Shown in pieces: positions 53,624-63,494 of a DNA stretch of 64,000 bases; the first letter of the stretch is position 1, and each line of letters begins with the position of its first letter. A program made the translations under genes and the position numbers. Under the pieces are notes generated by a model. That model searched no databases and was not told the DNA's origin. It saw only the letters and a program-made list of their open reading frames with translations. The stretch is from Pomphorhynchus laevis (Eukaryota; Acanthocephala; Palaeacanthocephala; Echinorhynchida; Pomphorhynchidae), in the NCBI GenBank assembly GCA_012934845.2, contig WNNJ02001633.1, positions 62,001 through 126,000 of the forward strand. Reading direction: 5' to 3'.

Positions 53624-56522
53624 TTCTTCTCGCCTTTTTCTATTGAATGTAGCTCAACTTCGTAGTCGCGTAAATACGAAGGTAGTCGTCTCTGTCGCGT
53701 CGGTTTGCAAGTTGTATGATTGTCTTCTAAGCGATTTATATTCTCGGTACACTCGTCATTTTGAGAACATGTGTCGATCGAATTTTGTGAATGTACATTG
53801 CTGGTATCCCGATAAAAATCGTTGATAGACGCTTCAGGGTTATTTTCGTTTGTTTCGATGGATCCTTCTCCTTGTGCTAATTTACTATTTGAAACAGTCA
53901 CGATCTTTCCATCATCTCTAGAGACACGACTATAATAAGGATTGGATGCTATCACAATAGCTTCATCAACTTTATTGTCATATTTGCCAGCTCTATCATT
54001 CTTCATCCAAACAGATGAATTTGGAATAAGCCAATGTGGCAAATCATTGATATTTATCATTCGACGCTGAAAACCAAACATTCGTTCATGTGGTGTAAAA
54101 TTGGTACTGGTCGAGAGTAAACTACGAACTGCATTGAGCGCTTGAGGTAACATATCCTGCCAATTTTCTATAGGCAAATTGCACGATTCCAACGAAGCTG
54201 TTATAGACGACCAAATGATCCCATTGTATCGTTCGACAAGTCCGTTTCCCTGTGGATGATAAGCACTCGAATGACTCTGTGCAGTACCATGTGAAAACAA
54301 AAATTCTCGTAGTTCGTTTGACATAAAGGATTTTCCACGATCGCTGTGTATGTAAGCTGGTGGACCGAACATGCAAAATAGCGACTTCAGACACTTGATT
54401 ACAGTGGTAGACGACATATCTCTGCAGGGAAATACGAATGGGAACCTTGAATATTCATCGATGATACACAAGGCATAAATGTTTTCATTGTTTGAAGGCA
54501 TAGGACCTTTGAAATCGATATTCAGCCTTTCAAATGGTCTAGTGGCCTTGACTAGCTGTCCCATTGCTGCTGGTTGATAAAAGCGAGGTTTAAGACGACG
54601 GCATATTTTACATTTTCCAACCATCTCGCAAATATCGTCTATTCCATATAGTAAATTCATCGTTTTAACGTAATGGTGCAAACGGATTATACCGGCATGG
54701 CAGAGTTTATCATGTAATTGATACAAATGGGAGACATTAGCATTGCACAAAATTGCATTATCTCGTGACAGGGCGTCCGCACATTCATTCTGCGATCCGG
54801 GTCTGTAAATAATGTCGAAGCGATAAGGTGACAATTCAATCTTCCAACGTGCAAATTTATCAGCTTTGATTTTGCTGCATTTATGATTTCCAAACATCAT
54901 GCTAACAGATCTTTGATCTGTTATTAACTTAAAAGGACGATTTGTGAGATGGTGTCTCCAATATCGAACGCTTTCGACAACTGCCATTGCCTCTAGTTCT
55001 ATAGCTGATTGTTTTCGTTGTGAGTTTTAAAGCGATCGGGAGAAAAACGCAACAGGTCGAGAATCTTGACTTAGTATAGCACCAATAGCACAATTCGATG
55101 CATCGGTCTCAACGACAAATTCTTTATAAGGGTCAATAGCTGCAAGTGATGCAGATGCAATATCGTTTTTAAGATTTTTTATCGCACATGTCACTTCATC
55201 ATTGAGTGGAAACAAAATAACATTTAATAGAGGCTTAATTTTGAGTGAAAAGTTCTCGATCCACTTTGCATAATGAGCGAACATTCCACACATCCTTTTT
55301 AACGACTTCTGATCGTGTGGATTTTGCATCTCCATTAGTGGTTTAACTCTGCTCGGGTCAGGACGGATAGTGCCTTGCGAAATTAAGTAGCCCAAAAAAC
55401 AAATCGTTTCTAATTGGTATTCAGACTTTTGCTTTGAAATTGTCAGATTTAGCGAATTGGCAATTTTCATGAAACAATTTAGACGTTCGTTATGTTCTTC
55501 GACAGTATTACCGCAAATTATAATGTCATCTAGATAAGCATATGTTCCCGTCAAATTCTTTTCTTCGATAACTGAATCCATCAGTCGTTGAAAACAGGGA
55601 ACAGCATTAGTAATACCGAAGGGCAATCGACAAAATTGCCACAGACGTCCATTGGCTTCAAAGGCTGTGTACGGTCTATCTTGCTTTCGAATAGATACTT
55701 GATGATAGGCAGACGATAAATCAAGTCTTGAAAAAACTTTAAAAGTCGATACCCTGTCTATAATCGCTTGAATATTCGGTAAGGGGTATGCGTCTAATTG
55801 AGTATAGTAATTGATTGTACGGGAATAATCTATAACCATTCGTGGCTTGTGAAGCTGAGAACGAACGACAAGTACTTGAGATCTCCACGGTGATCTGCTT
55901 TGCTCAATTATTCCATCATTTGCAAATTTTGAATCTCCTTTCGTATAAAACCGAGATCATCATAATTATAACGTCTAGATTTTGATGCAATGGGTTTTAC
56001 ATTTGAAGGCAGATTAGGAAATAGGTCAGGAGCTTCTAGTTTGGCAGACTGAATGTGATTGATTTGCATGGATGATGACTGTCCATTAAAATTTAAAGTA
56101 AGAGATTTCAATTTTGACAAAAAATCGAGACCAATAATTACCGGAAAACATAATCTATCCATCGCGAAAAACTTTACAGTTTTATATGAGATTCCATTAA
56201 AAACCATATCTACGATACAATATTCGGTGATTTGCTTAGTTGTTGATTTCGTAGCCATTACTACGTGTTCATTGCACTTCAATTTTGAAAGATTTAATAA
56301 GTGTACAGTCGAAGAATCGATAAAATTGTGCGTGCTACCAGTATCAATAAGTGCCACAATTTGTTGAGATTGAATTTCTACTGTCTCAGTGCATTTCATC
56401 AGTTGATTTGACAAACGTGGAGAGATGCGAGACGAAAGGCATTCCAGGGTCGCAGTGATATGCGAAGTTTTCGATGACTTACACACTGATGCAAAATGTC
56501 CTTTTTTCCACATTGATAGCAA
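53614..56522 (-). pseudogene. pol region of the LTR element
   Basis: Protease (LIDTGSTHNFID), reverse transcriptase (YAYLDDIIICG), RNase H (VVETDASNCAIGA), integrase zinc region (CKICRRLKPRF) and core (NIDFKGPMPS, IHSDRGKSFMS, HPQGNGLVERYNG), ending in a basic QRRLPSYLRDYEV tail. The order protease-RT-RNase H-integrase is that of Ty3/gypsy. It is part of the fossil element. Confidence 0.85.
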
Positions 56523-57229
56523 GTAGCATTTTTAGCAGGACAAGCAGTGCGATAATGACGAGCTCGACCACAAAAGTAACAATTAAGTTGATTCGTGTGT
56601 AATACCGATTCTTTAGTGTTTGAAGGACGAATTTCGATTTTGTTAATCGATGCCGACGATGAATGATTTAGCGATATGTCGCTTTGATTTTCAGTTGTGC
56701 GAAATTGATCGGATTGAACTTGTGCGGATTCTAACGCGTATGCAAGTGTCAACATTTCTTCGAGCGAGTTGGCTTTATTTTCCAACAGTCGCTGGCGAAT
56801 GTACGACGATCGGATGCCCTGTACGAAAGAATCAAGAATATGCTGTTTTCTATTCTCTAATGCAACCACATCTTTGAAATCGCATTCATCCGCAAGCGCC
56901 TCCAATTGACGAACATACTGCGACAACGTCTGATTGTCGGTTTGTGTTGAACTGTGAAGTTTATACCGAGCAAAAACTGAGTTGATTGGATGGAGCAGTA
57001 TACCATCGAGTATAAAGACAGCCTCCACAAAAGTTGTACATTTTGAAATCGGCAAGTATAATCGCGTCGATAACAGATTTACCAACAAGGAAAGTTGTTG
57101 CGCATCAGATGGGCTATCCAAACAAGAAATAAACGATTGAAATTTTGACTTCCAATGAGACCATTCTTGAGAGGAAGAACTGCTATCAGGATCGCTTGCA
57201 AATATTTGAGGCTTCAAGAACTTCTCCAT
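56399..57229 (-). pseudogene. gag region of the LTR element
   Basis: Starts 14 bp after the 5' LTR. It has a capsid-like helical region, then two zinc-knuckle-like clusters (CYFCGRARHYRTACPA and CYQCGKKD). It packages the element RNA in this family. It belongs to the fossil element at 53534-57333. Confidence 0.75.
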
Positions 57230-57243
57230 TGATTTTGATAAAT

Positions 57244-57333
57244 TGTAATAAAAGAGAGCTTTCCAAGATAAGCTTTATCAAAATCAATCTAAAACAACAC
57301 AATACAGATTAGTTAATAGAAAATCATATATCA
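57244..57333 (-). repeat. 5' LTR, 90 bp
   Basis: Identical to the 3' LTR. Just inside it, 57228-57242 is complementary over 15 nt to LTR positions 57274-57288 (see findings). Confidence 0.92.
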
Positions 57334-57338
57334 GTCTG

Positions 57339-57768
57339 AATATGTATAAGCTAAAAGCATGCGTATGGTAGGTAAAAACATGTGTTCGGCAGTGCATGAT
57401 CTGTAGTTTTCCAGAGCTAGCTTACGAGCTAGCTAGTATCTAGTATGTTAATTTAATATTATCTGGTATCTTATTCTAATACAAAAAAATAAGAAATAAC
57501 ATAAATAACATATGTACCTTCAACATATACAAAAAACATATAACAAATAACATATGGATCAAATCAGCTAACTGAGTCTACGTATTTAATATAATTATAA
57601 AATAAACAAAACATAATAATGCTAAATCAAATTTTAATAATTAAATAATAAAATAAATAATTGTTTTTAGATTTTCTATAATTTAAATCAAGTTAAAAAA
57701 AATGAAATTTAAAATAAACGTCATTTTTATGAATTGACTAATAAATAACAGACGTTGTATCAGAATAA
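57339..57768. other. AT-rich dispersed repeat
   Basis: 57565-57760 matches 18301-18640 with the 90-bp RT shard absent here. The remainder is AT-rich with AGCTAGCT-type short repeats and no gene. Confidence 0.5.
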
Positions 57769-57947
57769 GAATAGGTCATCAGGAAGAACTGCTATGCTAT
57801 CAGGTTTAGCCCTTAACTCCTCTACCCAACATAGCAGCGGGGCCAAATACATGCTAATGATGTATTTCCTCTGATAAAACTATCTAGTATCTTATAATAA
57901 CATATAACATCTGATAATAACATATGTACCTTCAACACTTTTGCTCA
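57769..57947 (+). repeat. Repeat R
   Basis: Contains GAACTGCTATGCTATCAGG and the downstream complement CATAGCAGC. Copies at 18887, 19912 and, inverted, 6440. Confidence 0.6.
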
Positions 57948-58374
57948 GTCGTATTGCTGTGGAGTTACTCAGTCGCACTTTAGCCACCACTCAAGTCGTA
58001 AAATAGCGATATATGGCGAACGTGTATTAAAGGTTGAAGATGCAACCTTTTATCCATTTATCGTAACCTGTAATGGTGCAATAAGTAGTGAAGCACTATT
58101 AATCTTTAAGCGAATGGCGAAATTACAGGCATCGATAGTCCAATGCACCTACAGTACCTGCATTGAAGATCTAAGATCAAGTTTCGGTTTGTTAATGGCA
58201 AGGTCGGCTTCCATGATTCTTCGATCTGGCAGATCCACTTTCGGTAAGACCGTTGGATGCGTATCACAATAAGTTCTAACGAAATAATCTTTCAAGAAGT
58301 TTTAACGGGACAATTTTACACAAATTTTTAAATATTATTAATTCTTTTTATAAGGCCCATTTGTGGGAACCTTG
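57948..58374 (+). mobile_element. RLE-1 retroelement, 3' end (copy D)
   Basis: Open frame: KIAIYGERVLKVEDATFYPF, IVTCNGAISSEALLIFKRMA, KLQASIVQCTY, IEDLRSSFGLLMARSASMIL, RSGRSTFG, stopping at 58270-58272. This is the conserved C-terminus after the endonuclease. The RLE-1 motif follows 80 bp later (58354-58372), then an A-rich stretch. It is 5'-truncated. Confidence 0.7.
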
Positions 58375-58439
58375 GTTTGTATTATTGAAAAAATTATTAT
58401 TATATAAAAAAATATTATTATACAAGACAAAGCCGTTAT

Positions 58440-59565
58440 GGTTGTTCAGTAACATTTTGGTAAATAATAATCCATAAAGTTGGTTTCGTAATGAAGATGA
58501 CTGGACTAATTTGTTAGTTCTCTGCACTCAGAAATGTAATTTTTTATTTGGATCTCAGATGTGGGGCCAGGTTGATTGTTTAGCCATGAGAAATCCACTA
58601 GCACATGTACTAGCGGAAATTTATGAGGTACCGGGAGTCAAGATTTGTTAAAGAATTTAATTTTTTTATTAATTGGTATCGTTATGTAGACGATGTTTTT
58701 ATTGCCTATGAAAACAATGTTAATGACCACTATTTGTTAAGTGAATTAAATGCAAAAGACCCACATAGACAGTGGAATGTTGGTTTAGAAACCGAAACTG
58801 GTTTACCTTTCTTAGATGTTTTAGTTTTTAAAGATTCTAATCAAATATATCAATCTAAAGTTTTTCGGAAGACCAAACTATTACCTGAAATTACATCTTG
58901 GAACTCCTGTGCCCAAAAATGGTTGATTGCAGCTGCAATGTCCCTTTTTCACAGAGCTAGAATGATTTGCTCGAAGGACAATTTATTAAAAGAGAGTTAT
59001 TCGATTATTCGTTTTAAGTTGGTCAACAGTGCTTTTCCAGAATGGGCTATTAAAAAAGCTTACTATAAAAATTGTGATGTTGTGAAAAGAAAGACATATT
59101 TTGGACCTTCGAAACAAAAAATATATCTAGGGGTTCCTTTTATTAATAAAAAATGGAACTCCTTATTTAATGAATTTATATATAAAAATAAAATATATAG
59201 TAATACTACGGATGCAATAATTTAATAAAAATGCCTAAATTGCATAGTATTTTTAAATTAAAACCAAAATTTCATGAAATGTCCGTTGTCTATTAGATAC
59301 CCTGTAATAACTGTTCCTCCTTTTATATTGGTCAAACTGGACAAGGATTGGAAAAGCGTATGTCGCAACATAAATATAATATTAAACGGGGTAATATGGT
59401 GGATGTTATATCACAACATGTATTGAATTTAGGTCATAATATGAACCTCGATGACGCTTCAATTTTATCATATGAAAGTGATTATCTTTCTCGTATAATA
59501 CAGGAGGCATATTTTATTAATAAGAATGACATTTTACCTAATAATAAATCTAATTTTAATTGAAA
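58440..59565 (+). mobile_element. PLE-7: reverse transcriptase end and GIY-YIG domain
   Basis: Begins with GSQMWGQVDCLAMRNPLAHV (motif B, G changed to R) in one frame, then INWYRYVDDVFIAYENNVND (catalytic YVDD), GLPFLDVLVFKDSNQIYQSK and FHRARMICSKDNLLKESYSI (58623-59225). The GIY-YIG part, 59290-59563, has PCNNCSSFYIGQTGQGLEKR and MSQHKYNIKRGNMVDVISQH. There are about two breaks. It is 5'-truncated before motif A. Confidence 0.75.
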
Positions 59566-59739
59566 ATTTCCTACTAGTTTTTAATTAGTTGTAATCCTTA
59601 TTGAACTTGGCTAATTATATTTGTTTGATGTTTGTTTTTTGGTATCAATTTTACGTAATATTTATTTTATTTTATTATTATAATTTTTGATAATTTTTTT
59701 CGAGTAATTTAATATATTTTTCCTTTTAATCTTGAGTTG

Positions 59740-59900
59740 CGGTTCTTGTTCTTTGAAATTTGTTTTTTTAAAAAAACCTTGTATATAATGTGTGTGAGTG
59801 TGTAGAATGTATTTTCTTTGAAGTTTGTTTTACAAAAAACCTTGTATAGAATGTGTGTGAATGTGTGTTTGTATAACATGTTTCTTTGAAGTTTCTTTCT
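59740..59900 (+). repeat. About 65-bp tandem repeat in the PLE-7 3' region
   Basis: Two and a half units starting TTCTTTGAA(A/G)TTTGTTTT and containing ACCTTGTATA(T/G)AATGTGTG. Confidence 0.75.
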
Positions 59901-59951
59901 GTTTTATTGTAATTTGTATAAATGGCAACTTTAGTAATTTTTTGTAGTTTC

Positions 59952-59979
59952 CTGACGATGATAGCAGTAGCTATCGAAA
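59952..59979 (+). ncRNA. Hammerhead-like module 3' of PLE-7
   Basis: CTGACGA, stem GATAG/CTATC with loop CAGTAG, then GAAA. This is the clearest helix II plus core boxes in the window. Helix III and helix I partners are not evident. Confidence 0.5.
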
Positions 59980-60104
59980 TATCGGACATAAACGTTTTGT
60001 TGTATAAAAAATATTTTCTTCGTTCCATAAAGATTTTATTTATAAAAGGAGAAGAAAATGGATATTTTCAAAAATTACAATTATTGTCTATTATACAGCA
60101 TATC

Positions 60105-60360
60105 ATAGTCGTTAATTAATTTTTGATTTTTTGAACATATGATATTTTAGAAAAACTTTTTATATTTACATAAGTATCTTTTAGCTTAATATCTACTAAA
60201 TCTAGATTTGTATAAAGCGTACTAAAATCGTGTATTTATATTTTGAAAATTTATTCCTTTTGTCTGTTCTAAAAATTCTTTTGTAGAATTAATACTGAAA
60301 TAGTGTTTTATACCAGTATTAATTTCGATTACCTTACAATAATTTTTAAAGTGTGCTTAT
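60105..60360 (-). mobile_element. Internally deleted PLE-8-like fragment
   Basis: Joins sequence like 62960-63040 directly to sequence like 61290-61440, so it is a copy of PLE-8 lacking about 1.6 kb. Confidence 0.6.
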
Positions 60361-60539
60361 ATAATATAAGCACACTTTAAAAATGCACACTTATTAATAT
60401 AATATTAATATATGATATTAATATTATAATTATATTATAATAATATAATTATTATAATATAATTATAATATATTGATATTATAAGTTATTAATCATAAAA
60501 ATTTTCCGCTAATGATTTTAAATTTATTTTTAATATTAT

Positions 60540-63250
60540 TGTGTTGATTTATTTATTTTACTATTTTCTGCTTGATGTTATTTTTATAGTAACCTAGTTT
60601 AAAATATGTATCTATTAAATTATTTAAATGATTTAGAAGAAAGCCAATATCATTACATGTTGTTGCAATTCTTAAAATTTCATTATTTGATGTTTTATAT
60701 TTTATATTATATGGTATGCATGACTGATCATGCAAAAATATGTTTCTTGTAAATTTAAATATGCATCTTTACGATATAAATTAATAGTAGTTTTAGTTAA
60801 TGTTAATTTAATGTTCATATCTAGATATGCACCTTCTTTATCATTAATATTGGTGTTGTTAAGAATAAGGCTTTCTGGATAAATTTGTTCACACATTGAA
60901 TAAAAATTATTAGAATTAAATACACATATATCATCAATGTATCGAAACATATATTTCATATATTTATATAGTTTAGATTTAGTTTTTACACAATTATGAG
61001 CAAATTCATATTTTATAAAGCTTAAAAACAAGTCAGATATAATTGGGCTACTATTACATCCCATTGGAACACCTTTTACTTGTCTAAATAAAAATGTCCC
61101 TACTTTTAAATAATTTTGATTTATCAAAATATTTAAGTATTCTATTAATTCAATTTTATCCACATATTTATATTTATTGATGGTTTAATTTTTGTTAGAT
61201 AGGCGTTATAATTATTATAAGATATATATGTATATCTTTTTCCGACTATAAGATTAATTAAGTTTACTAACGCTTCTTTAATATCTCCTAAATCTAGATT
61301 TGTATTAAGCTTACTAAAATCGTATGTATTTATATTTTGAAAATTTATTCCTTTTGTCTGTTTTAAAAATTCTTATGTAGAATTAATACTGAAATAGTGT
61401 TTTATACCAGTATTAATTTCAATTACCTTGCAATATTTTTTAAGGTGTGCTTTAATTACTTTAAGTATTTTATTCATATAGACAGAAAGTGGTTTTAATG
61501 TACATTTAAAATCACTACATATGAACCTGGGTTTTATTGGATTTTTATGTAATTTTGGATTCCAATATAATACAAATATATATTTATTATCTAATTCAAC
61601 CTTTATAACCTTTTTATCCATTATAGAACAGTGACTTGTAATAATTGTTTCTAAACTCAACTCACTACGTTCATATGTTGGATTTATATTTAAATCATTA
61701 GAATTAACCTCTTTCATTAGTATATCATAATAGAGCTTTTTGCATATGAAGACAAAGTTATTACTAGCTTTATCAATAGTTGTTATTATATAGTTATCCT
61801 TTAATTTAGTAAGTTCTTTATACATATCTTTATTAATTTTATCTTTCCTTTTATAATTGTTTGTTATTTTCATTTTATTTTTAATTTTATCAAATATATA
61901 ATCTTTCCAAACTTTTATCTTAGATATATTCGAGCTTTCACTATTAATCAGCTTACTAAAGTAATCATTTAAGTTATTATATAACGAATTGTATATTTAA
62001 TTATTATTTTATATCTTTTGCGGGAACCATTTTTAATAAAGAACCATTTAATAAATATTTATAATTTTGATTAAAAAATATTAATACCTTTTTTAATCAA
62101 AATAAAAAAATTAAATTAAAAAAATTAAAATCCTTTATCAAAATTAAGACTTTTGCTATCGCATTCAGTTTCTATAAGTTTTTTAAAAATGTTGTTACAT
62201 ATTGATTTCAATTCTTTATTATAATTTAAAAATTTCGTCCTAATAGCGATATCAACTTATACCTTATTTTAGGAATAATAATTACAATTTTTTCGTCCTT
62301 ATGGTGGTAGGAGTTTATACCTTATTTTAGGAATATATTTACTTAAATCTGACCCTATTATTTCTTTACTTTTAGAATTATTTAAAAGTCCGGCTATATT
62401 TATGTTATCTATACATTTATTAATGAAGTTTATGGTTAATGTATATTTTCTATTGTTATTATTAACATTTATTGTACGATGTGCACTTTCGGCCTTGCAG
62501 CGGATCGCACAACTCAAGTCAATAAACAACGATCAGATTTCGTACAGCCAACACATACAGCGAATCAAAACAAGATTGAGTATAGCCATATGCCGTGCAT
62601 CCTCTTTGTGCATAAGGGGCTTCCGATCCAGCAAGGGGCATCCCGTATACTCAGCAGACAACCATCAAGCTGATACAATATCCAAAAAGACATCTAATCG
62701 CCAAGCTACAGATAGCCCGAATCCGTCGAACAATGCTCGAGCGATCCGATGGAATGATGAAGACGGCGGCACGTTGTGTACCTCCCTTGTGGATCTAAAG
62801 TAACAAAAAAAAATATTCTGGAATTTAATTAACCTGGCCCATTTGCGGGAACCTGTTTTTCTGTACAAATAAATCTATTGTGTATTAAAAAAATTATTGT
62901 ACGATTATAGTATTTTGTATTACAATAACTGTCTATTATACAACTTAGCCTATCATAGTCGTTAATTAATTTTTGATTTATTGAACATATGATATCTTTA
63001 GAAAAACTTCTTATATTTACATAAAGATCTTTTAGCTTATTATCACTTAAAAGTTGTTTTAATATTTCTAATTGTTCATTTATATACATATCTTTTTTAA
63101 TATTTTTAACTCTATTTTTCCTATTCCTTTTATCACCATGACTTCTTGGTTTGCGTTTAACCGGATTATTATAATATAGTTGTTTATTATGTACTATACT
63201 ACTTCTGTCAATTCCTTGTACCACGTCATTCAATCCTAATGGGTACATGG
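60540..63250 (-). mobile_element. PLE-8: PLE-like reverse transcriptase element with RLE-1 insertion
   Basis: Amino end 63248-62906 (basic KRKPRSHGDKRNRKNRVKNI), interrupted by the RLE-1 insertion at 62481-62893, then NRKYTLTINFINKCIDNINI. The RT follows at 61873-60553: KDNYIITTIDKASNNFVFIC, VLYWNPKLHKNPIKPRFICS, FRQVKGVPMGCNSSPIISDL, MFRYIDDICVFNSNNFY and GAYLDMNIKLTLTKTTINLY, then SNNEILRIATTCNDIGFLLN. No GIY-YIG domain was found, so the family label is tentative. There are several breaks. Confidence 0.65.
62481..62893 (+). mobile_element. RLE-1 5'-truncated insertion with 12-bp target duplication (copy C)
   Basis: A 413-bp insert flanked by TTATTGTACGAT on both sides (62469-62480 and 62894-62905), which cuts PLE-8. 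It encodes LSALQRIAQLKSINNDQISY, SQHIQRIKTRLSIAICRASS, LCIRGFRSSKG and a longer tail to a stop near 62803. The RLE-1 motif lies at 62836-62854, and the insert ends in an A run. Target duplication, 5' truncation and A-tail are the marks of target-primed reverse transcription. Confidence 0.85.
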
Positions 63251-63494
63251 AATTAAGCGTTTTAATCCAAAAATCTTCTATCGTATTTTACATAGGAAAA
63301 ACTTTTAAAATTGCGTTCGGATAGAATGTCATCAATAGATGGCTATTTCTAAGAGAAAAACAAGGATTTGTTTTATTTGTTTTAATTTGTTTATTAATTT
63401 TTGATTTATTGATCATATGATATCTTTAGAAAAACTTCTTATATTTACATAAAGATCGTTTTGCTTAAAAGTTGTTTTAATATTTCTAATATTA
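63251..63494 (-). other. PLE-8 upstream part and a partial duplication
   Basis: 63395-63490 repeats 62960-63080 with a small deletion. No separate gene. Confidence 0.5.

Larger units (their letters stand above)
53534..57333 (-). mobile_element. Compact Ty3/gypsy-type LTR retrotransposon (fossil)
   Basis: A 3.8 kb element with 90-bp LTRs (57244-57333 and 53534-53623) that are identical as far as I can read, TG...CA ends, and a 5-bp target duplication GTCTG (53529-53533 and 57334-57338). Parts from right to left: gag with CCHC-type knuckles (57229 to about 56400), aspartic protease (about 56340), reverse transcriptase and RNase H (about 55840-55030), integrase with zinc and D,D,E regions (54987-53614). 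The coding region is in about four open segments, so roughly three breaks, some of which might be natural frame changes. Identical LTRs point to a recent insertion. A purine-rich tract (53624-53640) precedes the 3' LTR. Confidence 0.9.
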
